Of a stretch of DNA of 64,000 nt, positions 56,364 to 64,000 are shown piece by piece; position 1 is the stretch's first letter; each line of letters starts with the position of its first letter. Source of the DNA: Carboxylicivirga caseinilyticus. Its GTDB lineage: Bacteria > Bacteroidota > Bacteroidia > Bacteroidales > Marinilabiliaceae. The position numbers were made by a program, and so were the translations under genes. The DNA lies in NCBI GenBank assembly GCA_025499705.1, contig JAFMVE010000028.1, forward strand, positions 1 to 64,000. The letters are read 5' to 3'. The notes beneath the pieces were generated by a model. That model was not told the origin of the DNA, made no database searches, and worked only from the letters and a program-made list of their open reading frames with translations.

Positions 56364-56417
56364 TAACCTTATTTTTATACGAAAGCAGATAAATTATCAA
56401 GGGATATTCTATGTCCT
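56364..56417 (+). repeat. 54-bp repeat, copy B
   Basis: Direct copy of 53913-53966 (48 of 54 identical). It sits 42 bases beyond the stop of the GH30 gene, just as copy A sits 42 bases beyond the stop of the lipoprotein gene. Read in the same frame as copy A it also gives TLFLYES followed by a stop after one further residue. Confidence 0.8.
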
Positions 56418-56458
56418 CAGTCTGATTTATTTTAATTTTTAAAGATCTATTGAATGTT

Positions 56459-59023
56459 TTATTTCACAAATACCTTGGAAGTAATTGTTTTGTTTTGCTC
56501 TTTTAATAGATACTTCACAATATAGATTCCTCTTTGTACGGCAATCTGATTTGTTGATCCACTAATTTCTTTGCGGGTTACTTCTATGCCTGATAATGAA
56601 TAAACCGTTGCCTGGCCACTTAAATCAGATGCTTGTAAAATAACAACAGCTCCTTCAGTACCAAAAATACGGGCTAAATCCTTTTCTTCTATTGTTCCAA
56701 ACTCATTAATACTGTTAGGAATATCCGGAGCAGAGTAGGAAGGTGGCAATACAAACATCCACTGACGATGGCTTGCAGCCTGACTGGTACCATATGCATA
56801 AAATCCAATATTGGTTCCAGCTGTATTATTGGCTCCTTCCAGATCCAATGAATTTCCTGATCTCACTGAAACAATTCTGTAACAATCATCGCCCACGCTT
56901 TCTATTTGAAAAGTTTGATTTGTCGGATCGTTATTTGTTGATGTAGAAGCAAAATACGAACCTGAATCGGTCAGATATTCATCATTTTTATTCTTTATAG
57001 TATATCCATTTTCATTGGAGGTTAATGTCCAGAGTTGCGAGGAATCTGTGTAATGATAATTATTGATTTGAACATTATTGTTAACAGATTGCATAACATG
57101 GCTAGCAGTACGTGATAATATTAAATAAGGAACATTGGTTTGTAATTGGTTTTCGTTTGATGCGTAACTTACCGGAAGTACAACAGTTGTTATGCTATAA
57201 CCCGGAAGCGTAATCAAAAGATTATCACCATTTCTTTCTGCTGCCGAAACAGCAACGTTATTTTCTGTTTCAGAAGTTCTGGTAACAAAACTTTCATTTC
57301 CTACGGAGCCAAACAGTGATAAATCTATATCATGACAAGTAGTTAAAGACGAATTATTCAATAAAACAATGGTAATGGTATCATTTGTTTCATTCAAAGC
57401 CGCCAGCATCTGGTCATTAGGCACGGATAGAAATTTAGAACCCGGTTTTATATAATGACTAAATTGCTTTCGGATATAAAAATTCTTCACGCGCGCATAC
57501 GTTTGTGCTGCAAAATCGCCTTGTACCAGGCACCATTGGTCGTTGTTTTCTTCAATATATTGCCAGTCGAGCCAGGCTTCAGGACGAATGTAGCGAATGT
57601 CATTCATTATTTTTTGAGCCAGATTAAGGTTTCCATATATGCCGGTACCTCCGGCACCCACCTCACTCATCCAAAGAGTTTTATTATATTGGGTTGATAA
57701 AGCTCTGATATTTGCCCTGTCCTGATTAGTTGCTGAGTAAGTATGTGTGTTCCACTGGTCAACCAAATCAAGTACGCTACCATCATTAATATAGGCATTG
57801 AAATCGGTTACTGATTGAGCAACACTGGTTTCATCTGAAGAAGAAATGATAGTGTTTAGTCCTGATGCCTTTAAAATTGGAGAGAGGATTTTTAGAAAAT
57901 CAATCTGAGCTGCAGTACTAAAATGACATCCTTCCTGACCACCATTGGCTGCCCAATAATTGGTAACGGGTTCGTTGAACGGTTCCAATGTTTTGAACTC
58001 AATATCATACGTGTCTTTATAATGTTTGCATACATCTACCAAATAGTTAGCAAACTCTTCGTAATATTCAGGCTTAAGATTGTCATCCCAGGCATTTACA
58101 TTTCCAGCACAACATCCACTATAAGTCATGTAAAAGGGAGCCGAATTACTAAAAGCCTCAAAAATAGCATCGGGTCTTTTTTCTTTGATCTTCAACATTA
58201 TTTTACGTTGGGCGGCATCGCGACTCCAATCATATTCTCCTTCTGAAGAATATTTAAAGCCTTCCATCTCAGCTCTTAAACCTTTGCCGTTTGCCATGTG
58301 GTGTAAATCGCAATTCTGATTTAACGGATCATCTCCACCACCAATATTGTATCGGAATATATTATAATTAAGTCCATCTGGGCTAACCAGCCAGTCAACA
58401 ATTTCATCAATTTTTTCATCGCTCCAGTTTCCGCACATGTTAGCCCACCAGCAAAGTGATACACCCCAACCTTCAAATGGATTAGTGAAAGTTGCATTAG
58501 GATTGATCAGGTATTTCATGGTATCAGCAGGAGCAGGGCCGTATTGTTCCGAAATATACCAGTAATGGCGACTGTCGGAACCACTTTTGTCTGAATATAT
58601 ATATGAACCATCGCTTATGTTGTCGGTTCCCATATATTTATTATTGGCTTTGCATTTCAATCGGATAAATGAGCTGGAGACCTTTTCAATTGCATATTTT
58701 GAATAATCAGTAGTTGAATCAGTAATGAAATAAGTATTCCAACTGCCACTTAAAGCAACGTATTTATTTTGATCTTTGGGTTTAATCCAATAGTAACCAG
58801 CTCCATCAGGTATAAAATGCATAATTTGATCCTCTGTACCTGATAATTCCTGAATAGTAGCTCGTGTTTCAGTATTTTCTGCAACTACATTGCCGCTCGA
58901 GTGAATAAGATAATAGTCTGTTTCAGCAATTGGCTCAGTAATTTGAGCCAATAATTTACCATGATTTCCTGTAATGAATAAAAATAGTAAAGTAGAATAA
59001 AGTAACGTAGAAGTTATTTTCAT
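56459..59023 (-). CDS. Secreted GH30-type glycoside hydrolase with ricin-type and T9SS domains
   Basis: 854 residues. Signal peptide (about 1-27); a short N-terminal beta domain (about 30-165); a GH30-like catalytic barrel plus side beta domain (about 170-620) with FEGWGVSLCWWANMCGNW, acid/base in EPFNEPVTNYW (Glu near 350) and nucleophile in LWMSEVGAGG (Glu near 453). A ricin-type lectin domain (about 630-765) and a C-terminal type IX secretion sorting domain (about 790-854, ending with SKVFVK) follow. GH30 includes endo-beta-1,6-galactanases and glucanases; the exact substrate is not decided. Exported by T9SS to the surface or medium. Confidence 0.88.
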   Translation of the reverse strand: MKITSTLLYSTLLFLFITGNHGKLLAQITEPIAETDYYLIHSSGNVVAENTETRATIQELSGTEDQIMHFIPDGAGYYWIKPKDQNKYVALSGSWNTYFITDSTTDYSKYAIEKVSSSFIRLKCKANNKYMGTDNISDGSYIYSDKSGSDSRHYWYISEQYGPAPADTMKYLINPNATFTNPFEGWGVSLCWWANMCGNWSDEKIDEIVDWLVSPDGLNYNIFRYNIGGGDDPLNQNCDLHHMANGKGLRAEMEGFKYSSEGEYDWSRDAAQRKIMLKIKEKRPDAIFEAFSNSAPFYMTYSGCCAGNVNAWDDNLKPEYYEEFANYLVDVCKHYKDTYDIEFKTLEPFNEPVTNYWAANGGQEGCHFSTAAQIDFLKILSPILKASGLNTIISSSDETSVAQSVTDFNAYINDGSVLDLVDQWNTHTYSATNQDRANIRALSTQYNKTLWMSEVGAGGTGIYGNLNLAQKIMNDIRYIRPEAWLDWQYIEENNDQWCLVQGDFAAQTYARVKNFYIRKQFSHYIKPGSKFLSVPNDQMLAALNETNDTITIVLLNNSSLTTCHDIDLSLFGSVGNESFVTRTSETENNVAVSAAERNGDNLLITLPGYSITTVVLPVSYASNENQLQTNVPYLILSRTASHVMQSVNNNVQINNYHYTDSSQLWTLTSNENGYTIKNKNDEYLTDSGSYFASTSTNNDPTNQTFQIESVGDDCYRIVSVRSGNSLDLEGANNTAGTNIGFYAYGTSQAASHRQWMFVLPPSYSAPDIPNSINEFGTIEEKDLARIFGTEGAVVILQASDLSGQATVYSLSGIEVTRKEISGSTNQIAVQRGIYIVKYLLKEQNKTITSKVFVK

Positions 59024-59071
59024 ACAGATTTTGGTTGAGATTAATTTATTTTACTGAACTTGGATAGGAAA

Positions 59072-59079
59072 CAAACATA
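59072..59079 (-). promoter_or_regulatory. -7 box TATGTTTG for the GH30 gene
   Basis: Exact TAnnTTTG match on the minus strand, 48 bases before the start codon. No clear -33 TTTG is seen upstream. Confidence 0.4.
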
Positions 59080-59192
59080 ATTTTTTCTCAGCACGAAGAC
59101 GAACACGGACTCGTTAAATTCTATCAATCATTTGTCAATTGCTATCACATTTTCATAATACTGCCTTAATTGGTTTTCAGAAATATTGATAC

Positions 59193-59228
59193 ATAAAAAA
59201 AGAGGCTATTCTTTCGAATAACCTCTTT
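59193..59228 (-). terminator. Terminator of the tpiA operon
   Basis: Arms AAAGAGG and CCTCTTT (59199-59205, 59222-59228) plus TATTC/GAATA inside, one mismatch, 4-base loop; on the minus strand it ends in a T-run. Confidence 0.88.
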
Positions 59229-59252
59229 GATCAAGTATTTTGTATGCTTTTC

Positions 59253-60008
59253 TTAGAAAGCAGCAATAATTCCGTAGAAATCTTCAGCTTTTAAAGAAGC
59301 ACCGCCAATCAAACCACCATCAACGTCTGGATTAGCGAATAATTCTTTAGCATTAGAAGCTTTACAGCTACCACCGTAAAGGATGCTTGTGTTATCAGCA
59401 ACTTCAGCACCATATTTGTCAGCTAAAGTCTGACGAATGAAGGCGTGAATTTCCTGAGCTTGCTCAGGAGAAGCAGTTTTTCCTGTTCCGATAGCCCATA
59501 CTGGTTCGTAAGCCAATACTACTTTTCCGAACTCTTCTGCAGAAAGGTGGAATAAAGCTTCTTCGATTTGCGATTTTACTACTTCGAAATGTTTCTCAGC
59601 TTCGCGCTCTTCCAAAACTTCACCGATACAGAAAATTGGAGTTAAACCATTAGCTAAAGCTAAGTCAGTTTTTTCTTTCAAAATTGCGTTGGTTTCTCCG
59701 TAGTATGCTCTTCTTTCAGAGTGACCAAGGATTACGTATTGAGCTCCAGTAGACTTAATCATAGCAGCTGAAGTTTCGCCAGTGTAAGCACCGCTTGCTT
59801 TGTCAGCACAGTTTTGAGCGGCAACACCAACTAAGCTGCTGTCAACAGCTTTTACTACTTCGGTAATGTGGATAAAAGGAGTACCTAAAACCACTTTGCA
59901 ATTAGGCTTGTTTTCAGTTAAAATAGCATTAACTTCTTTAGCTAAAGCGATACCCTCTTCAAGGGTGTTGTTCATTTTCCAGTTTCCTGCAACAATGTTC
60001 TGTCTCAT
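59253..60008 (-). CDS. tpiA: Triosephosphate isomerase
   Basis: 251 residues. Interconverts dihydroxyacetone phosphate and glyceraldehyde 3-phosphate in glycolysis. Visible: substrate Lys in GNWKMN (about 8-13), His in VILGHSERR (about 95-103), the catalytic Glu in [16 protein letters not shown] (about 163-178) and the phosphate loop [21 protein letters not shown]. Last gene of a three-gene operon. Standard length. Confidence 0.98.
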   Translation of the reverse strand: MRQNIVAGNWKMNNTLEEGIALAKEVNAILTENKPNCKVVLGTPFIHITEVVKAVDSSLVGVAAQNCADKASGAYTGETSAAMIKSTGAQYVILGHSERRAYYGETNAILKEKTDLALANGLTPIFCIGEVLEEREAEKHFEVVKSQIEEALFHLSAEEFGKVVLAYEPVWAIGTGKTASPEQAQEIHAFIRQTLADKYGAEVADNTSILYGGSCKASNAKELFANPDVDGGLIGGASLKAEDFYGIIAAF

Positions 60009-60026
60009 CAGATAAAAATTTAAAGT

Positions 60027-61235
60027 TTATTTAATTCGATATAATATTAAAATAAATCCAGCCAGTAGTAAAGTGCATCCCAAAAGGAACCACTTATCTG
60101 TTTGTTGTCTTAATGAATTAAGCGAATGCGATAAGGGCTTCGATAATTCATTGGCTTCTGGCAGGTTTGTATGATTATATTTGGCAATAATAGTTCCTTT
60201 GTCCAGTATGATCATACCGGGATTACCGCGGCATATTGTTTTCAATAAGGTTTCGTCGACACTCAGGTAATCGAATCCCAACGAGTGGTTGGCATCAAAC
60301 TGAAAGTAATTATCAACCAACGAAGAGGTGAGTACAAAAAACTGATATCCGTTTTTTAGGCACATCACTCTTATTTCTTTTAGTTTATCCAAGTTTTTGG
60401 TTGATGCTTTTTCAACTTTAGGAGCAATTACCAAAAATACTGGTTTGTCGTCGTTAAGAATATCTTGAGTAACGTCTAAACGGTCTATGTTTTGAATAAA
60501 GAAATTTTGAATAGGCGGTTGATAGCCTTCTTTAATCAGTTTTGATTTTTGATCAATGAAAACCCAGGTAGTATCATTATAAGGAAAATTATCTTCGTCG
60601 AATTCTTTTCGCTCTCCATTTTTTTCCATAATGAAAGTTGTTTCATATTCGTCTTGTGGAGCGTCTTCAGGAGTACTCATTCCTTCTTGTATATTCTGAC
60701 CCACTTTAAAAGGTCTGAAATCAAGTAAAGGAAGATAAACCAATGAGTAAATAGATATGCCTATAATAAATATCAAGCCCGAAAAAGCACCAATACTTTG
60801 TTTCAATCCGCTTATCGAAGCTGTGTAGTCATTTCTTTTTCGATAGATAATGTAACTAATGGGACAAAGAACCAGGTTCTTGAAAAATGTCTCCCAATTG
60901 GTTAGTTTCACCGCATCACCAAAACAGCCACAATCACTCACCGGTTCAAAAACAGCGCTGTATAATGTTAGTACAGTAAAGAAACTCATGAAAATAAAAG
61001 CTGGTAATGCTGCTTTTTTAGTCATCAAGCCAAAAAACAACATAAAACCAATAATAAATTCAAGTGTTGAAAGTGCAATTGCTAAAAATACCGATACCGA
61101 ATTTGCCTGATGCATACCAACAATTTCAAGATACTCGGCTATTTTAATAGCTCCTCCTTGAGGATCTACTGCTTTAACAAATCCTGAAAATAAGAATACA
61201 ATACCCAGTATAATTCGTGCAATGGTTTTTAGCAT
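60027..61235 (-). CDS. DoxX/MauE-like membrane protein of the BT_3928 type
   Basis: 402 residues. Four membrane helices in the first 140 residues (family opening IARIILGIVFLFSGFVKAVD), with a Cys motif DCGCFGD between helices, as in MauE/DoxX-type proteins that handle disulfides. Another helix at about 148-170, then a soluble domain (about 190-365) with thioredoxin-like strands, and a last helix at the C-terminus. In Bacteroidota this gene constantly lies next to tpiA and DUF1599. A redox role in envelope protein folding is inference. Confidence 0.8.
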   Translation of the reverse strand: MLKTIARIILGIVFLFSGFVKAVDPQGGAIKIAEYLEIVGMHQANSVSVFLAIALSTLEFIIGFMLFFGLMTKKAALPAFIFMSFFTVLTLYSAVFEPVSDCGCFGDAVKLTNWETFFKNLVLCPISYIIYRKRNDYTASISGLKQSIGAFSGLIFIIGISIYSLVYLPLLDFRPFKVGQNIQEGMSTPEDAPQDEYETTFIMEKNGERKEFDEDNFPYNDTTWVFIDQKSKLIKEGYQPPIQNFFIQNIDRLDVTQDILNDDKPVFLVIAPKVEKASTKNLDKLKEIRVMCLKNGYQFFVLTSSLVDNYFQFDANHSLGFDYLSVDETLLKTICRGNPGMIILDKGTIIAKYNHTNLPEANELSKPLSHSLNSLRQQTDKWFLLGCTLLLAGFILILYRIK

Positions 61236-61245
61236 GATGTTTTAA

Positions 61246-61803
61246 TTATGAGTTATCCTCGTCGTCAGGGAATTCAAGTTTGATTAAAGCAAAAATGGCA
61301 TAGTTGATCATATCCATATAATTGGCATCAATGCCTTCAGATATAATGGTTTTACCCTGGTTATCTTCTATTTGTTTGGTGCGATGTAATTTCATTAATA
61401 TCAAATCAGTAAATGAACTCACTCGCATTTTACGCCAGGCTTCATCATAGTCGTGGTTCTTGTCTTCCATCAATGATTTAGAACCATATATTTTATCCAG
61501 GTATAATTTTAAGGCAACATCCGGATCCATCTCCGGTTGATCGGCTGGTTGAAGTTCAAGCTGAACCAGTGCCATGGCACAGTAATTAACAATTCCGATA
61601 AACTCCGAACGAATTCCTTCATCAACTTTTGAAACACCTTTGGTTTCAATACTTCTGATACGTTGTGCTTTAATGAAAATCTGATCTGTCATGCTTGATG
61701 GACGAAGAATACGCCATGCTGTGCCATAATCACGCATTTTCTTTTCAAAGATGTCTTTACAGATATTTATAACGTGCTCAAATTGCTTATCGGTTTTTGT
61801 CAC
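61246..61803 (-). CDS. DUF1599 protein, internally duplicated
   Basis: 185 residues without signal or membrane segment. Two copies of one helical unit: KKMRDYGTAWRILRPSSMTDQ with IFIKAQRIRSIE (about 17-50) and NHDYDEAWRKMRVSSFTDLI with LMKLHRTKQIED (about 117-150), each followed by a segment ending NYC/NYA...L.KLE. First gene of the operon with the BT_3928-type gene and tpiA. The family is of unknown function; conserved Trp, Arg and Asp suggest binding of a small ligand such as a nucleotide. Confidence 0.85.
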   Translation of the reverse strand: MTKTDKQFEHVINICKDIFEKKMRDYGTAWRILRPSSMTDQIFIKAQRIRSIETKGVSKVDEGIRSEFIGIVNYCAMALVQLELQPADQPEMDPDVALKLYLDKIYGSKSLMEDKNHDYDEAWRKMRVSSFTDLILMKLHRTKQIEDNQGKTIISEGIDANYMDMINYAIFALIKLEFPDDEDNS

Positions 61804-61889
61804 TTTCGGTTATTTTTAATTGAGGCGTAAAAATATCAAAAAATGAGAAATTTCTGTATTAATATTCCGAGTTTATGAATATATGTTAA

Positions 61890-62000
61890 GGCGATATTAC
61901 CGATTTAAAGAAGAAAGGCTTTTGTCCGATCACGCCAGTAGCAGCTGTGATGGAATTGAATGCTACGGGTACTCACGGTCAAAAGCCATGTGCAAGATAA
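61890..62000 (+). pseudogene. Possible gene fragment coinciding with a 71-nt symmetric palindrome
   Basis: The frame after a TAA (61887-61889) reads GDITDLKKKGFCPITPVAAV, continues MELNATGTHGQKPCAR and stops at 61998-62000; there is no proper start. Composition is protein-like and more GC-rich than the flanks. The same bases 61917-61987 form a long imperfect hairpin: GGCTTTTG/CAAAAGCC closing stem, then CCG/CGG, CC/GG and GTAGC/GCTAC separated by equal-sized internal loops. I cannot decide between the end of a decayed gene and a structured RNA or DNA element. Confidence 0.35.
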
Positions 62001-62007
62001 TGTTTTT

Positions 62008-62253
62008 TTATTTCTTTTTAACAAACAACAGTACAATACCTAAAACAAATCCGGCACCGCCAGTGATTAAAATGTTATTTCTAATTTTGGATATGCCAGT
62101 AATATTGCGACCAAAATCACCCAAACTTCCTCCTGAATTGCTAAAAATAGTGCTGATACTTAAATATTCACCAGCGATTTTACCAAATAGCAAATAACCC
62201 AATAATAGACCAAGTACAGTAAGTATGAGAATAATTAGTATGTTTCTCTTCAT
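62008..62253 (-). CDS. Small two-helix membrane protein
   Basis: 81 residues: helix one about 4-24 (ILIILILTVLGLLLGYLLFG), a Gly/Ser-rich loop, helix two about 60-77, and a KKK tail. No family recognised. It begins 16 bases after the stop of the PLD-type gene, so it is the third gene of the XRE-PLD operon and may anchor or gate the activity at the membrane. Confidence 0.6.
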   Translation of the reverse strand: MKRNILIILILTVLGLLLGYLLFGKIAGEYLSISTIFSNSGGSLGDFGRNITGISKIRNNILITGGAGFVLGIVLLFVKKK

Positions 62254-62269
62254 TTTAAAGATGTTTTAA

Positions 62270-62959
62270 TTATTGAAAATAGTAATCTTCCAAAGTATCC
62301 CAAAGGCGATTGAATTCGTTTTGATAAGTATTTAAGGCTTGAGGGTCATTTGTTTCCAGAATATTTTCCTGGTTGTATTGACCAGCACTGCGTGTCCAGT
62401 TGTAACTGCCGGTTAAAAGGATGCTTTTATCAAAAATAGCAAATTTATGATGCATGTGATGACTGGTGTTGTCAATCTTTATGGATGCTCCATTACGGAA
62501 TAAATATTCTATATCCGACCCTAAGTCGAGTGTTTTTTCATTGTCGGTAATTATTCTGACTTTTGTTTTTTTACCTAATGCATATTCTATTTTGTCTCTG
62601 ATGTCGTTATCGCTAATGGTAAATACACAAATATCGATTGAATTTACTGCATAACTAATATGATTCATTATCGTGTTGCTGCATTCAGTACCAGGGCTAA
62701 AATAGGATTTTGTATAAAAAGAAGTAGTTTCTTTGGGAAGAATCAGTTTATTGGCCTCTTCAAGCCAATCAATAATTTGCAGATGTTTAAATTCAGTGAA
62801 ATGTTCGCGTGCAAGATTAAAGATATCGCTTCTCAATCGGTTTAAATCATGTTTTGAAAATTTTTTGTCTATTAGTATTGATTTTAAAGCTTTCTTTTCT
62901 GCTTTTGATAAAATTTTGTCTTCAAGAGATGATGTAAGGTAATTTAATGTTTCCTGCAT
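62270..62959 (-). CDS. Phospholipase-D-fold nuclease-like protein with one HKD motif
   Basis: 229 residues. An N-terminal helical region (about 1-75) precedes a single PLD domain with H170-x-K172 and D177 in HHKFAIFDKS, followed by GSYNWTRSAGQYNQEN (about 184-199). One HKD motif means it must dimerise, like Nuc endonuclease and the mitochondrial Zucchini/PLD6 group, whose sequence pattern it resembles. No signal peptide is present. Expected to cleave a phosphodiester in nucleic acid or lipid. It starts seven bases after the stop of the XRE regulator gene. Confidence 0.85.
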   Translation of the reverse strand: MQETLNYLTSSLEDKILSKAEKKALKSILIDKKFSKHDLNRLRSDIFNLAREHFTEFKHLQIIDWLEEANKLILPKETTSFYTKSYFSPGTECSNTIMNHISYAVNSIDICVFTISDNDIRDKIEYALGKKTKVRIITDNEKTLDLGSDIEYLFRNGASIKIDNTSHHMHHKFAIFDKSILLTGSYNWTRSAGQYNQENILETNDPQALNTYQNEFNRLWDTLEDYYFQ

Positions 62960-62966
62960 TGGTTAA

Positions 62967-63701
62967 TTATTGGATTAATTTAGTTATTAGCTGATTAAGT
63001 TGTTTTTCTAATTTCTCAATTCTACTGTTGGATTCTTCAACAGGTATACCACCTATATATTGTATAATAGGAAGGCAAAGAATGATGTCTTTAGAGGATA
63101 TTATTGTAAAATCACTTAACGCATCCTGAAGATGAAATTTGTTATTTGCTAAAATATTTAGCTTGCTAATATATGTAGCAGTGTTTGTTTTGATCAAATA
63201 AAAAGAATCCTTATTGATTTTATCATCAGGATGGGAATTTAAGAGTATGGTGCTCTGGTTATGAATGCATTTTGGCAAACATTTGAAATCATTTACATTA
63301 ATATGAATAGCAATGCTGTCTGTTATGTTGTGATCTATTGGAATTATGATTGATTCGTCAGATTTCAAATCACCTGACATATAATCACCTAATTGATAAG
63401 ATTGCAGATATGGGATTTTTTTTATTGTAATATTCTTAATAGTAGTGTTTTTGAATACGGGTTCATTACCTACATCAAAATGGTATAGCTCATTTACAGT
63501 CAGTTCTTTATTGATTAATTCATCAATTGTAATGCTAAAATATTTAGCTACTCTATTAATTATTTCAAGTTTAGGTTCAGCCCTTCCTTCTTCGTATGAA
63601 CCTATGCTAGCCCTTGACAAATCAAAGATAGAGGCAAATTCACTTTGGCTTATTTTTTTAATCGATCGTATCTTTCGAATATTTTTTCCAAAAAAACTCA
63701 T
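62967..63701 (-). CDS. XRE-family regulator with S24-like C-terminal domain
   Basis: 244 residues from ATG 63701; a TTG 24 bases upstream would add MQILLALI and is less likely. An HTH of the phage-repressor type lies at about 8-60 (KISQSEFASIFDLSRASIGS). The C-terminal half (about 95-215) has the strand order of LexA/S24-like repressor domains (ILLNSHPDDKINKDSFYLIK) but I see no GDSM-type nucleophile, so self-cleavage is doubtful. It probably controls the operon through the palindrome upstream of its start. Confidence 0.82.
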   Translation of the reverse strand: MSFFGKNIRKIRSIKKISQSEFASIFDLSRASIGSYEEGRAEPKLEIINRVAKYFSITIDELINKELTVNELYHFDVGNEPVFKNTTIKNITIKKIPYLQSYQLGDYMSGDLKSDESIIIPIDHNITDSIAIHINVNDFKCLPKCIHNQSTILLNSHPDDKINKDSFYLIKTNTATYISKLNILANNKFHLQDALSDFTIISSKDIILCLPIIQYIGGIPVEESNSRIEKLEKQLNQLITKLIQ

Positions 63702-63707
63702 AATTAA

Positions 63708-63795
63708 TGCTAATAATATTTGCAAATATGATTTTTGTGTTTATATTTGCTAATGTAATTGTCAAAATAAGAAAATAATTATGAGAATTGCTAAT
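63708..63795. promoter_or_regulatory. Operator region: 14-bp palindrome and TGCTAAT repeats
   Basis: ATATTTGCAAATAT (63716-63729) is a perfect palindrome. Another half-site ATATTTGC is at 63743-63750. TGCTAAT occurs at 63708, 63748 and 63789, that is every 40-41 bases on the same DNA face. The region lies immediately upstream of the XRE start. Binding of the XRE protein here is inference. Confidence 0.6.
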
Positions 63796-63902
63796 TAGTT
63801 TTACCTTTTCTTAGAATATATTTAAATTAACAATTTGTGCTTTATGAAAAAGGAAATTTATTTAAATTCAAAACCCGAAAAATTAGTTTAAATCACTCGA
63901 CA

Positions 63903-64000
63903 ATGGACAAATATTTTGAAAAAGTAAAAAACTACCTGTTGGAACTAAACTGTGAGATTGTAACAGAGCACGAAGAAGATGGTGTTTTTGTAGTCAATAA
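63903..64000 (+). CDS. Start of an unidentified gene (cut by window edge)
   Basis: ATG at 63903 opens a frame to the window end: MDKYFEKVKNYLLELNCEIV then TEHEEDGVFVVN. The opening resembles YbjN/Tir-chaperone-like small proteins, which begin with a charged amphipathic helix and an LxFxVxxE strand, but too little is present to be sure. Divergent from the XRE operon. Confidence 0.55.
   Translation, partial: MDKYFEKVKNYLLELNCEIVTEHEEDGVFVVN

Noticed and set aside
61917-61987. Integron attC site or SRP RNA
   Set aside because: The palindrome lacks the GTTRRRY/RYYYAAC ends of attC and the conserved GGUCAGG/GCAGC loops of SRP RNA.
61883-62197. 104-codon plus-strand frame
   Set aside because: It is antisense to the small membrane protein and out of frame with the protein-like fragment at 61890-62000.
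1-64000. tRNA, rRNA, CRISPR array, prophage, replication origin
   Set aside because: Searched by eye on both strands; no cloverleaf with anticodon and T-arm, no regular spacer array, no phage structural genes or DnaA-box cluster were found.

Overview
The window looks like chromosome of a marine Bacteroidota bacterium, most plausibly of the Marinilabiliales/Bacteroidales side. The support is a BatA-E/MoxR aerotolerance operon, a type IX secretion C-terminal domain on a glycoside hydrolase, a C10 (streptopain-like) peptidase, a two-component-propeller histidine kinase, GPR1/FUN34/YaaH acetate permease, BT_3928-like and DUF1599 genes beside tpiA, AT-rich DNA, and many promoters of the TAnnTTTG type used by Bacteroidota. 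The species assignment is inference; nothing in the window is a marker rRNA or tRNA.

Layout. 1-9,500: htpG behind a striking 17-bp triple repeat, an acetate permease, a CPBP membrane protease, a DUF4097 protein, a histidine kinase/response regulator pair with a divergent acidic secreted protein, then a 1.2-kb gap holding a possible 29-residue membrane peptide and strong RNA hairpins. 9,495-18,186: one minus-strand operon moxR - DUF58 - DUF4381-like - batA - batB - batC - batD - batE; BatC carries glutamine-rich and calcium-binding type repeats. 18,572-21,988: PHP phosphatase, a variant BFD-type iron-sulfur protein, queA, and a DUF2027/Smr protein. 22,073-28,737: a heavy-metal efflux locus with two small His-rich secreted proteins followed by RND adaptor, pump and outer-membrane factor. 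28,888-52,864: mostly housekeeping or uncharacterised genes (propeller kinase, ABC-F, RlmB, MtaA/UroD-like, MFS and Na+/solute transporters, RsmI-like, a 1,469-residue secreted protein, PrmA, hydrolase, aldo/keto reductase).

53,000-59,000 is an accessory region: an IS1182-type transposase remnant, a 54-bp direct repeat that brackets a lipoprotein gene and a broken C10 peptidase gene (in-frame TGA plus a one-base frameshift, both just around the catalytic Asn-Trp segment), then a secreted GH30-type glycanase. 59,253-61,803 is a conserved tpiA - BT_3928-like - DUF1599 operon. 61,890-64,000 is again accessory: an unexplained symmetric 71-nt palindrome that also reads as a gene fragment, and a compact operon of an XRE/S24-like regulator, a single-HKD phospholipase-D-fold protein and a small membrane protein, with a 14-bp perfect palindrome as likely operator.

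The items most worth follow-up are the broken C10 peptidase and its flanking repeats, the XRE-PLD-membrane cassette, the Cys-to-His BFD protein, and the structured elements near 9.2 kb and 61.9 kb.
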